From a virus, in the IMG/VR virus record IMGVR_UViG_3300034152_000125, positions 1 to 26,217 of that record: 26,217 bases of DNA; one strand, given 5' to 3'. Shown one piece after another: positions 6,922-14,258 of the stretch. Under the pieces are notes generated by a model. The model ran no database searches. It was not told the origin of the DNA and saw only the letters and a list, made by a program, of their open reading frames with translations. Position numbers and translations under genes: made by a program. Position 1 is the stretch's first letter. Each line of letters opens with the position of its first letter.

Positions 6922-7183
6922 CACGTGGGCCGGAAAGATCGACCGCGTCTATACGCCCGGCTCGGTTCACGACAAGCAGCAGGAGCGCCGCGTGCAGAAC
7001 CGCGTCGTGCCTCTCGAGGAGCGCAAGGCCGCGAACGCCGACGCCGTGGCCGACGTGTTCGACACCGCACTCGGCTCGCTGCCTCGCAAGAAGACGACGA
7101 ATCTGCTCGTGTCCAGGGTGATCAAGGAGAACGACGACGGCTCGCTCACGCTCCGCGTCGGCGCGTTCGCATGGGAGCTGTAG
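6833..7183 (+). CDS. Hypothetical protein
   Basis: A 116-residue, soluble, mixed helix/strand protein beginning MTTLTDAQAKEILNAAAKK. The GAGGTAAC upstream gives a plausible SD for ATG 6833. The first 29 codons overlap the tail of the sigma-like gene. The C-terminal half contains a strand-like DGSLTLRVGAFAWEL. No cysteine motif, membrane segment or known domain is visible. It lies directly upstream of hpt, whose start is two bases after the stop, so it is probably co-transcribed with the nucleotide genes. I do not recognise a family. Confidence 0.6.
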   Translation: MTTLTDAQAKEILNAAAKKHEDVTIRTVRDTWAGKIDRVYTPGSVHDKQQERRVQNRVVPLEERKAANADAVADVFDTALGSLPRKKTTNLLVSRVIKENDDGSLTLRVGAFAWEL

Positions 7184-7184
7184 C

Positions 7185-7727
7185 GTGGTCCGTGGCGACA
7201 TTGATCTGAGCGTCCTCGTCAGCAAGGCGGAGATCGATCGGTTCGTCGGCCAGCTCGGCGCGCGCATCGCCGCCGACTACGGCCCGGTGGTCGACGCTGG
7301 CGACTCGCTCGTACTCGTGCCTGTGCTCAACGGCGCGATCTACTTCGGCGTCGACCTCTCGCGAACGATACAGCTCCCGCTCGAGATCGAGCCGGTCAAG
7401 GTCGAGAGCTACAAGGGCGACACCGCCGTCGACATGAACATGGCGCTCGACCTTCGGCGCGACGTCGGCCCGCGCGACCATCTGCTCGTGGTGGAAGACA
7501 TCGTCGACACCGGCATGACCGCAGCGATGCTGCTCGACCGCTTCAAGAAGACCGAGGCCGCGAGCGTCCGCTTCTGCACGCTGCTCGACAAGCCAGCGCG
7601 TCGGATCTCGCCCGTCGAGGTCGACTACATCGGCGTGCAGGTTCCCGACACGTTCGTCGTCGGCTACGGCCTCGACTACAACGGCGAGTACCGCAACCTG
7701 CCGTACGTCGCCAAGGGGGTGCTGTGA
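7185..7727 (+). CDS. hpt: Hypoxanthine-guanine phosphoribosyltransferase
   Basis: HPRT joins hypoxanthine or guanine to PRPP to make IMP or GMP. The 180-residue length fits the family. Visible features are the first loop LNGAIYFG (48-55), the PRPP-binding motif VVEDIVDTGMT (102-112) with Glu104, Asp105 and Asp108, the base-contacting LLDKPARR (133-140) and the diagnostic FVVGYGLDYNGEYRNLPYV-type ending (157-175). Start is GTG 7185, with GGGAG seven bases upstream. The stop overlaps the queE ATG (TGATG), so the two are coupled. In this context it may recycle guanine released from DNA by the DpdA-type exchange back toward GTP, the substrate of FolE. That role is inference; the enzyme family is clear. 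Confidence 0.92.
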   Translation: MVRGDIDLSVLVSKAEIDRFVGQLGARIAADYGPVVDAGDSLVLVPVLNGAIYFGVDLSRTIQLPLEIEPVKVESYKGDTAVDMNMALDLRRDVGPRDHLLVVEDIVDTGMTAAMLLDRFKKTEAASVRFCTLLDKPARRISPVEVDYIGVQVPDTFVVGYGLDYNGEYRNLPYVAKGVL

Positions 7728-8440
7728 TGACCTACGCAATCAACGAGGTGTTCCTGTCCACGCAGGGCGAAGGGCCGGACGTCGGGAGACTCGCAGCCTT
7801 CGTGCGGTTCAGCGGGTGCAACCTCGCGTGTAGCTTCTGCGACACCGCACACGAGCAGCACTTCGAGATGGACGCTGGCGACATCGAGCGGACGCTCCGC
7901 GAGATGCAGCGCGACCGCGACATCGACAAGCGCGGCAAGATGCTCGTGGTGCTCACGGGCGGCGAGCCGCTTCTACAGGTCGACGAAGACCTGCTGACCC
8001 TACTCGCTCGCAAGTTCGAGCTCGCCGTCGAAACGAACGGCAGCCACGGCGCATTCGACAGCGCGGACGAGGCGCACGAGGTCGCGCAGATGCTCTCGTG
8101 GTTCACGCGGCGCGTCGTCGTCTCACCGAAGGACGCCGACCTGTCCGATCCCATACTCCGCGTCGCCACCGACTTGAAGGTGCTCGTGCCTTCCGCGCCC
8201 GACGTCATCGAGGCGATCCCCGCGTGGCTCGGCAAGCTCGCCAGCAACCGCGACGGAGTTCGGCCCGGTCTGTTCCTACAGCCGATCACACCGACCGGCG
8301 ACCGCCACCCGATGCAAGCCAGGAATCTGTGGCTCGAGCATTGCGGGCAGGCGTCCAAGCTGCAGCGCGACCTCGACCGCGAGCACGGCATCGCCGCGCG
8401 CATCGTGCCGCAGACGCATGTGTGGATGGGGCTGCGATGA
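7727..8440 (+). CDS. queE: 7-carboxy-7-deazaguanine synthase (QueE), radical SAM
   Basis: QueE converts 6-carboxytetrahydropterin to 7-carboxy-7-deazaguanine using a radical SAM [4Fe-4S] cluster. The 237-residue protein opens with INEVFLSTQGEGP, typical of QueE. The cluster-binding CxxxCxxC is Cys31, Cys35, Cys38, followed by DT. The SAM-binding TGGEP is at 77-81, an ETNGS motif lies near 100-104, and the C-terminus QTHVWMGLR matches the family's usual HxxxG ending. ATG 7727 in a TGATG overlap is preferred over GTG 7724. It is coupled to yhhQ by ATGA. It supplies the deazaguanine base for the cassette. Confidence 0.94.
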   Translation: MTYAINEVFLSTQGEGPDVGRLAAFVRFSGCNLACSFCDTAHEQHFEMDAGDIERTLREMQRDRDIDKRGKMLVVLTGGEPLLQVDEDLLTLLARKFELAVETNGSHGAFDSADEAHEVAQMLSWFTRRVVVSPKDADLSDPILRVATDLKVLVPSAPDVIEAIPAWLGKLASNRDGVRPGLFLQPITPTGDRHPMQARNLWLEHCGQASKLQRDLDREHGIAARIVPQTHVWMGLR

Positions 8441-9129
8441 TCAAGGCCGACACCGCGCTCGAGAACGCCGCGCTGTCCGCGAGGACGAAAGCGATCGAGA
8501 AGCGACACGTCACGGCGCTCGCGTTCCTGTTCGGCCTATTCGCTTCGGCCGTCGTCGTCACGAACGCGGTGAGCGGCAACGTCATCAACGTCGGCCCGTT
8601 CACGTTCGTCGCTGGCACGCTGCTCTACCCTGTGACGTTCCTACTCACCGACGTACTGTCCGAGGTGTTCGGCAAGAAGGCAGCGCAGCGGGCCGTCTGG
8701 TGCGGCTTCGTCGCGCAACTGCTCGCCGTCGCGTTCATTCAAGCGCTGCGATGGTTCCCGAGCATCGACCCCGAGATGGCGGCGGCATTCGAGAAGCTGT
8801 TTGCCCCCGTGCCTCGCATCGTCCTCGGCAGCATGACCGCGTACCTCGTCGCGCAGTCGATCGACGTTCGCTTGTTCCACGCGATCCGCAACCGCACGAA
8901 CGGCGAGCACCTGTGGCTACGGAACAACGGATCGACCCTCGTCAGCCAGGCCGTCGACACCGCCGTGTTCGTCCTCGTCGCTTTCGCGGGAGTGCTCGAC
9001 ACCGACACACTCGTCGCAATGGCACTCGGCCAGTACGCCGCGAAGGCGATCCTCGCCGCCATCGACACGCCGTTCTGTTACGCCGCAGTCACACTGACCC
9101 GCAAGTACATCCGAGGAGGCCGACCATGA
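8437..9129 (+). CDS. yhhQ: YhhQ/VUT family queuosine-precursor transporter
   Basis: A 230-residue integral membrane protein with about six hydrophobic segments (roughly residues 23-45, 50-75, 85-105, 128-150, 170-190, 198-222). Family signatures are visible: a PVTFLLTDVLSEVFG block near 65-80, a Q-S-I-D-V-R-L-F block near 144-152, and RNNGSTLVSQAVDTAVF near 167-183. YhhQ proteins import queuosine precursors such as preQ0, preQ1 or queuine across the inner membrane. In a phage it would raise the base pool for DNA modification or let the infected cell draw on external precursors. It overlaps queE and folE by ATGA. Confidence 0.92.
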   Translation: MIKADTALENAALSARTKAIEKRHVTALAFLFGLFASAVVVTNAVSGNVINVGPFTFVAGTLLYPVTFLLTDVLSEVFGKKAAQRAVWCGFVAQLLAVAFIQALRWFPSIDPEMAAAFEKLFAPVPRIVLGSMTAYLVAQSIDVRLFHAIRNRTNGEHLWLRNNGSTLVSQAVDTAVFVLVAFAGVLDTDTLVAMALGQYAAKAILAAIDTPFCYAAVTLTRKYIRGGRP

Positions 9130-9701
9130 ACGGCATCGACACGCTTGACCGTCGCGCGCTCGTGCGCGCCCTGCTCGCAACCATCGACCCCGAACCCGAC
9201 CGCGAGGGACTCGTCGACACACCGAAGCGCGTCGACCGCGCGTACGACGAACTGTTCGAGGGGTACAAGCAGCACCCCGACGACGTGCTCGCCACAACGT
9301 TCGTCGACGGTAGCTGCGACGAGATGGTCGTGCTGCGCGACATCGTCGGCTATTCGACATGCGAGCACCACGTTCTACCGTTCAGCTACGTCGCGCATGT
9401 CGGCTACGTCCCGAACGGCAAGGTCGTCGGGATCTCGAAGCTCGCACGACTCGTCGAGCTGTTCGGCAGGCGCTTGCAAATCCAAGAGAAGATGACCACG
9501 CAGATCGCGGACACGCTGATCGAGAAGCTCGACCCAAAGGGGTGCATGGTCGTCGTCGAAGGGCAGCACCTCTGCATGCTCGCGCGCGGCGTCAAGCAGC
9601 ACCGCAGCGTCATGGTCACGAGCGCCGTACGCGGTCTGTTCAAGGAGGACGAGAAGGCTCGGCGGGAGTTCTTGTCGCTCATCGGAAAGGGCATGGCATG
9701 A
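9126..9701 (+). CDS. folE: GTP cyclohydrolase I (FolE)
   Basis: FolE converts GTP to 7,8-dihydroneopterin triphosphate, the entry step to the 7-deazaguanine pathway and to folate. The 191-residue protein carries the zinc ligands Cys79 and His82 (TCEHHVLPF) and Cys150 (GQHLCM), the GKVVGISKLARLVELF block (98-113), the RLQIQEKMT block (116-124) and a C-terminal RREFLSLI typical of the family. The SD GAGGAG lies before the start, and the ATG overlaps the yhhQ stop. Phage folE usually marks deazaguanine DNA modification or thymidylate-linked needs. Here the neighbours make the former clear. Confidence 0.95.
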   Translation: MNGIDTLDRRALVRALLATIDPEPDREGLVDTPKRVDRAYDELFEGYKQHPDDVLATTFVDGSCDEMVVLRDIVGYSTCEHHVLPFSYVAHVGYVPNGKVVGISKLARLVELFGRRLQIQEKMTTQIADTLIEKLDPKGCMVVVEGQHLCMLARGVKQHRSVMVTSAVRGLFKEDEKARREFLSLIGKGMA

Positions 9702-9898
9702 GACGGACGATCAAGATCACGGGACCGGCCGACCAACTCGACGCCGTCGCGCAGGAGGCCGAGGGCTACGACCTGCGCATCAAGCGGCACCGCGGCAAGC
9801 CGCCGTACCTCGCCGCCACCGGCTTCGAGTCACAGCTCAAGCTGCTGATGCAGAACGCCAGGCGCATCGGCCCCGAGGTCAAGAGCGATTGGCCATGA
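9698..9898 (+). CDS. Small basic hypothetical protein
   Basis: A 66-residue basic protein (MRRTIKITGPADQLDAVAQE ...) with strand-helix-strand character in the first half. It reads a little like a ferredoxin-like or ACT-type half fold, but that cannot be claimed. Both ends overlap neighbours by ATGA (with folE and the QueD-like gene), so it is an integral part of the operon. No function is assigned. Confidence 0.55.
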   Translation: MRRTIKITGPADQLDAVAQEAEGYDLRIKRHRGKPPYLAATGFESQLKLLMQNARRIGPEVKSDWP

Positions 9899-10242
9899 AG
9901 CGCTATGTCGTCATTCAGTTCGAGATCGAGGGCGTTCACCACTGGCCCGACTGCCCGCACGACGACGTCGCGTTCCTACGGGACAAGCACCGCCACGTGT
10001 TCCACATCAGGACCGCGACAGCAGTCGAGCACGGCGACCGGGAGATCGAGATCGTCAGGCAGAAGCGCGCGATGATGCGCTGGCTCGTCAAGGCGTTTCC
10101 TCGCTACGAGGGCGCGTGCCTCGACTTCGGCAAGTTCTCGTGCGAGATGATTGCCGAGGCGATCATCAACGAGTTCGGCTGCAACTGGTGCCGCGTGCTC
10201 GAGGACGGCGAGAACGGCGCGCTCGTCATGGGTGACGAATGA
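9895..10242 (+). CDS. Diverged QueD/PTPS-fold protein
   Basis: A 115-residue protein that keeps the skeleton of the 6-pyruvoyltetrahydropterin synthase/QueD T-fold in order. His15/His16 (EGVHHW) stand where FEASH would be. His32 and His34 (HRHVF) match HGHSY, REIEIVRQKR (49-58) matches GMVVDFKRLK, SCEMIAEAI (82-90) matches PTAEYMA, and VLEDGENGA (101-109) matches the Glu-anchoring strand. The catalytic Cys four residues before HxH is replaced by Leu28; Cys20 lies further away. It could be a zinc-binding enzyme with changed chemistry or a subunit of another step. I recall short phage proteins with this HRHxFH pattern, usually unannotated. It is coupled by ATGA to dpdA. The alternative is an unrelated His-rich protein. 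Confidence 0.65.
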   Translation: MKRYVVIQFEIEGVHHWPDCPHDDVAFLRDKHRHVFHIRTATAVEHGDREIEIVRQKRAMMRWLVKAFPRYEGACLDFGKFSCEMIAEAIINEFGCNWCRVLEDGENGALVMGDE

Positions 10243-11156
10243 AGCTGCACCTCGCAGGGGCCGACTCGGCTCGCAAGCTCGTCGCGGCGGTAGCAGGCTC
10301 GCTCGCCGCCGACTCGAAGGCGACCCCGTACCTGCTCACGTCGTACTGGTACAGCCGGTTGCAGGCCGGCGACAAGGCGAACGGGTTGTGGCGCACGCTC
10401 TACGACTTCGTCGACGCCGAGTGGGTGGTCGACTCCGGTCTGTTCACCATGATGTTTGGCTCGGGACGCGGGCGAACCTACGACATCAAGGAGCTGCGCG
10501 CCTATACCGCCAAGTACGTGCGCTACCTCAACGAGATTCAGTACCGCCACTACGCCGTCGAGATGGACGTGCACAAGGTGCTCGGCATGAACGCCGTGTT
10601 CGAGCTGCGCGCGTACCTCGAGGACCACTGGCCCGTCGAGCAGACGATCTACGTTTGGCACGAAGAGGAGGGAGTCGACGGGTTGAAGAAGCTCGCCGCC
10701 GAGCGCCCGTACATCGCGCTCTCGATTCCCGAGCTTCGCGAGGTCGCATCGAAGCGCAAGCTCGACCTCAACATGCTGGTGCTCAACCTCTTGAATTCGA
10801 TCAACGAGGCAGGCAGGCCGAAGGTGCATCTGCTCGGGTGCTCGCAGCCGTCCGTGATGTTCAACCCGCACTACACATCGACGGACTCGACCAGCTGGAC
10901 CGCGCCCGCTCGCTGGAAGAAGGTGCAGGTCTTCGACGGCAAGACGTTCCGCGCGTTCGACAAGCATTGGGGAACGTTTCAGAAGAACATCAAGCGCCAC
11001 GAGGGATTCATTCGCACGTACTACGAGCTGGTGAGGAAGCAGCTCGGCGTCGACACGACGTTCAACGAGCGCGACATCGCCGTCGCGACTCTCGCGTGCT
11101 GGTACAAGCGGATGGAGCTGACCATCAACAAGGAATACTACGGAGGGACACCATGA
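10239..11156 (+). CDS. dpdA: DpdA-like DNA 7-deazaguanine transglycosylase
   Basis: A 305-residue tRNA-guanine-transglycosylase-like protein of the DpdA type, which exchanges guanine in DNA for a 7-deazaguanine base. Visible motifs in order are VVDSGLFTMMFG (63-74, with Asp65 as the DSG catalytic-type residue), VEMDV (107-111), HLLGCSQP (197-204) and STDSTSW (214-220, with Asp216). The last matches the SVDSTSW motif typical of phage and bacterial DpdA/TGT-like proteins. A zinc site like that of bacterial TGT is not obvious. Its position directly after the deazaguanine synthesis genes supports the call. It overlaps the preceding gene (ATGA) and the following ParB-like gene (ATGA). A TGT acting on RNA is the alternative. 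Confidence 0.8.
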   Translation: MKLHLAGADSARKLVAAVAGSLAADSKATPYLLTSYWYSRLQAGDKANGLWRTLYDFVDAEWVVDSGLFTMMFGSGRGRTYDIKELRAYTAKYVRYLNEIQYRHYAVEMDVHKVLGMNAVFELRAYLEDHWPVEQTIYVWHEEEGVDGLKKLAAERPYIALSIPELREVASKRKLDLNMLVLNLLNSINEAGRPKVHLLGCSQPSVMFNPHYTSTDSTSWTAPARWKKVQVFDGKTFRAFDKHWGTFQKNIKRHEGFIRTYYELVRKQLGVDTTFNERDIAVATLACWYKRMELTINKEYYGGTP

Positions 11157-11719
11157 AGCGCGGCCTCGTGGCGATACCGACGAAGAAGCTCGTCACCGCC
11201 GACTGGAACTACAAAGCCGACAGCGAGTTCATGATGAACGCGCTCATCGAGAACCCGCGCCGCAACGGGCAGATCGTCAACGTGATCACTCGCGAGCTTG
11301 GCCGTGGCCGTCACGAGGTGGTCAACGGCAACCATCGACTCGAGGCGCTTCGCAAGCTCGGCGTCGAGCAGGTCGTTTGCTTCAACCTCGGCAAGGTGTC
11401 CAAGGAGGAGGCGATACGGCTCGCCATCGAGACGAACGAAACGAACTTCGAGGCGTCGATGCCCAAACTCGCGAAGATCGTCGTCGATGCCGTCGAGCAA
11501 ACCGACTTCGACATGAGCGCCAACACCTTGCCGTACAGCGAAGAAGAGGTGCATCGCTTCCGCGAGATGAAGCGCGTCGATTGGGACCAGAAGCCCGAGA
11601 AGCCACGCGCGAAAGCAGGCGAGGGCGAGAACTCGGGCAAGGTCAAGCAACCCAAGGACCGCAGCAAGAGCGGGCCGATGTTCACGTGTCCACATTGCGG
11701 ACACGAGTTCGACGAGTAG
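11153..11719 (+). CDS. ParB/sulfiredoxin-fold protein with C-terminal zinc finger (copy 1)
   Basis: A 188-residue protein. Residues 5-100 carry a ParB N-terminal-like domain: the start IPTKKLV, an NGQ turn (38-40) and the nucleotide-binding-type motif EVVNGNHRLEALRKLG (55-70), equivalent to the DGxHR/GERR box. A helical region with IETNETNF follows (92-99). A Lys/Glu-rich linker then leads to CPHCGHEF (Cys179, Cys182, His184). ParB-like domains bind CTP or act as nucleases or modification partners. It is homologous to the next gene. SD GGAGGG is at 11142-11147 and the ATG overlaps the dpdA stop. Its position suggests a partner of the transglycosylase; a partition role is unlikely for this late-operon setting. 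Confidence 0.8.
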   Translation: MKRGLVAIPTKKLVTADWNYKADSEFMMNALIENPRRNGQIVNVITRELGRGRHEVVNGNHRLEALRKLGVEQVVCFNLGKVSKEEAIRLAIETNETNFEASMPKLAKIVVDAVEQTDFDMSANTLPYSEEEVHRFREMKRVDWDQKPEKPRAKAGEGENSGKVKQPKDRSKSGPMFTCPHCGHEFDE

Positions 11720-11728
11720 GAGGGACCG

Positions 11729-12238
11729 ATGGCAGACGCGCAGGACGTGCTCAAGCGCTTCGTCGAGATCGAGCTGACCGCTCTCGTCTTCGCCGAGTGG
11801 AATTACAAGGAGGATGACGACGAGCTGGCAGCGAAGCTCGAGGCCAACATCAAGGAGAACGGCCAGGTCGAAAACTTAATCGTGCGGCCTCGCGGCGACG
11901 GCACGTTCGAGGTGGTCAACGGGAACCACCGACTGAGCGCGTTCCGCAACCTCGGATACAAGACGGCGATCTGCTACGACCTCGGAGACGTCACCGAGGC
12001 ACAAGCCAAGCGGATCGCGGTCGAGACGAACGAGACGCGCTTTGTCGCCGACAAGCTCAAGCTCGCGCAGCACCTCTCGGACCTCGCCGACAACATCGGC
12101 GCGAACTCGCTCGCGCTCACGATGCCGTACAGCGAGGCCGAGATCGACAACCTCCGTCGGGTGCTCACGTTCGACTGGACCGACAAGTCGAAGCGCGTCA
12201 AATGCCCCGAGTGCGGTAAGCACTTCAAGGCACAGTGA
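11729..12238 (+). CDS. ParB/sulfiredoxin-fold protein with C-terminal zinc finger (copy 2)
   Basis: A 169-residue paralogue of the preceding gene. Shared blocks include WNYK (24-27), NGQ (44-46), EVVNGNHRL (61-69), ETNETRF, MPYSEAEI and a final CPECGKHF (Cys159, Cys162, His165). It is shorter because it lacks the Lys-rich linker. The SD AGGAGGG before ATG 11729 gives it its own initiation. Its TGA overlaps the GTG of the large terminase, so modification and packaging genes are coupled here. The two copies have diverged well beyond a recent duplication, so they probably have distinct roles or form a heteromer. Confidence 0.8.
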   Translation: MADAQDVLKRFVEIELTALVFAEWNYKEDDDELAAKLEANIKENGQVENLIVRPRGDGTFEVVNGNHRLSAFRNLGYKTAICYDLGDVTEAQAKRIAVETNETRFVADKLKLAQHLSDLADNIGANSLALTMPYSEAEIDNLRRVLTFDWTDKSKRVKCPECGKHFKAQ

Positions 12239-13821
12239 ACGCAGCACCTCAAGAGGTGACGCACGGCGACTTTGCTCCGAGCGTCCGCCATCTGCCACGG
12301 TTCGACGACAAGTGGATCGTGCCGGCGACCCGCGACGACCTCGTCGAGCAGCTCTCGTCGATGTCCCTGTTGCAGCGCCGCCTCGCGCGCCGCAGCTTTC
12401 CCGCGTTCATGGAGTACTGTTTCTACGACGAGCGCACCGGCATCCCGTTCGAGCAACAGTGGTTCCACGACGAGTGGGCGTCGGCAATGGACACCGAGGA
12501 TCGCCTGCTCATCATTGCCCCACGCGACCACGGCAAGACGTCACAGATCGTCGGGCGCACGCTGTTCGAGCTAGGCCGCGACCCGAACGCCCGCATCAAG
12601 ATCGCTTGCGCCAGCGACGGCCGAGCGAAAGAGCGGCTGTACGAGGTGACGCAGCACATCTTGTACAACCCGCGCGTCATCGAGGTGTTTCCGCATCTTC
12701 GACCTTCCGAGCACGGCGAGTGGAGCAAGCACAAGATCGTCGTTCAGCGTCCGGCCCGATACAAGGATGCGAGCGTCGAGGCGATCGGTATCACGTCCAC
12801 CGCGACAGGCGGACGCTGCGACATACTCGTCGCCGACGACGTTGTCGACCGACGCAACGCGCTGTCGTTCCCCGCGCTGCGCGAGCAGATCAAGCAAGCG
12901 TGGGCCTCGGACTGGACGAACCTACTCGAGCCGGACTCGAAAATCTGGTACATCTGCACGCTCTGGCATAAGGACGACCTCTCGCACAAGCTGATGACGA
13001 ACGAGGCGTACCGCACGATGTTCTACGCGGTGCCTCGAAACTTCGGAGCGCTCTGGCCCGACAAGTGGAACACCGCCGCGCTGTACGCTCGCTACAAGGA
13101 GATCGGCTCGGTCGAGTTCAACAGGGCGTTTCGCAACGAGGCCGTCGACATCGAGAACGCCGTCGTGCATCCGACGTGGATTCGCTTCGCCGACCTGCGA
13201 GCCGACGAGGACTTCGTCGGGCGACTCGACGAGATGGTGTTCTTCACGAGCTACGACACGGCAGGCACGCCCAGCGGTCGCACCGAGCAGGACTACGCGG
13301 CGAACGTCATCGTCGCCGTCGACGCGACTCGTCGCAAGGTCTACGTCGTCGCCGCCAGCCGCTACCGCGCGACCGTGCAGGAGCAGGCGAAGCGCGTCAT
13401 CCGTGACGCTCGCAAGTACGAACCGTTCCGCGCGCTCATCGAGAAAGCGAGCCAGGCCGCAGTCGACGAGTGGGTGCTCAACGAGGCCCCCGAGCTGGCA
13501 GGCGTCGTCGAGCCGGTCAAGCCGAAGAACCTGAGCAAGGCGCAGCGGCTGCTCGGCGTGACGCCACTACTCGAAGACGGCACCGTGGTATTCGACAAGA
13601 AGCTCGACCCCGATGGCGACGGCTGGAAGCCAGGCCGCGGCTCGCTCGTCGACGAGTTGGTCGACTTCCCGTTCGCCAAGCACGACGACCTCGTCGACGC
13701 ATTCAGTCAGGCGCTGCACGCCGTTCGCAGGTATCTCCTTGACTGGGGCGCGGACGGCGGGGAAAATAACATCGACGTCACGATCGGACGCGGAACCGAG
13801 AAGCGCGAGTACCTGCTGTGA
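12235..13821 (+). CDS. terL: Terminase large subunit
   Basis: The 528-residue ATPase-nuclease packages DNA into proheads. The Walker A-like APRDHGKT lies at 95-102 (Lys101, Thr102), the Walker B strand ILVADD at 197-202, and the coupling segment (SKIWYICTLWHKDDL) near 235-249. The C-terminal RNase H-like nuclease shows Asp341 (SYDTAG) and a distal KHDDLVDAF near residue 490, which are metal-binding acidic residues. Start is GTG 12235, overlapping the ParB-like stop. The length is normal. It opens the head module and precedes the portal with three small genes between. Confidence 0.95.
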   Translation: MNAAPQEVTHGDFAPSVRHLPRFDDKWIVPATRDDLVEQLSSMSLLQRRLARRSFPAFMEYCFYDERTGIPFEQQWFHDEWASAMDTEDRLLIIAPRDHGKTSQIVGRTLFELGRDPNARIKIACASDGRAKERLYEVTQHILYNPRVIEVFPHLRPSEHGEWSKHKIVVQRPARYKDASVEAIGITSTATGGRCDILVADDVVDRRNALSFPALREQIKQAWASDWTNLLEPDSKIWYICTLWHKDDLSHKLMTNEAYRTMFYAVPRNFGALWPDKWNTAALYARYKEIGSVEFNRAFRNEAVDIENAVVHPTWIRFADLRADEDFVGRLDEMVFFTSYDTAGTPSGRTEQDYAANVIVAVDATRRKVYVVAASRYRATVQEQAKRVIRDARKYEPFRALIEKASQAAVDEWVLNEAPELAGVVEPVKPKNLSKAQRLLGVTPLLEDGTVVFDKKLDPDGDGWKPGRGSLVDELVDFPFAKHDDLVDAFSQALHAVRRYLLDWGADGGENNIDVTIGRGTEKREYLL

Positions 13822-13838
13822 CCTCGCAGGGAGCCAAG

Positions 13839-14258
13839 ATGGATCTCGAGAAGCTCAAGGGCAAGTCGTACGCTGTCATCAAGCCACACCGCGCTGCGCT
13901 CGACGACAGGGTGTGGGGCGAAACGTTCGGCATGTACTTCGACCTGCCTGGCGGCTGCGAGATCGAGATCGACGACAGCCGCCTCGACCACAGCATCCGC
14001 GCGACGAAGGGAGTCGGACCCTTCGACACCGCGCTCGTCGTTCCCGCCATCGTCCGCGACCCGTACCTGCCTCCGCTGTGCATCGTCGTCTCGCCCGCCG
14101 ACCTCGTGACCCTCTACAACGAAATCGAAGCAGGCAGCGGGCCGCGCATCGCCGCTGGCCGCAAGCGCTGCACGCACCCCGAGACGAACCCGCCGACCGC
14201 CCGCTGCGACTACTGCCTGTGGCGCTGGTGGACGGCGAGGGCGAAGGAGATGGAATGA
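13839..14258 (+). CDS. Hypothetical protein with C-terminal Cys/His motif
   Basis: A 139-residue protein. The N-terminal half looks beta-rich (FGMYFDLPGGCEIEID) and the C-terminus carries a Cys-His pair followed by CDYC before WRWW, a possible zinc knuckle. I chose ATG 13839 over the overlapping GTG 13818 because AGGGAG at 13828-13833 is five bases upstream. It sits between terminase and portal, a place where small packaging or head accessory proteins are common. No family is recognised. It ends in an ATGA overlap. Confidence 0.6.
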   Translation: MDLEKLKGKSYAVIKPHRAALDDRVWGETFGMYFDLPGGCEIEIDDSRLDHSIRATKGVGPFDTALVVPAIVRDPYLPPLCIVVSPADLVTLYNEIEAGSGPRIAAGRKRCTHPETNPPTARCDYCLWRWWTARAKEME

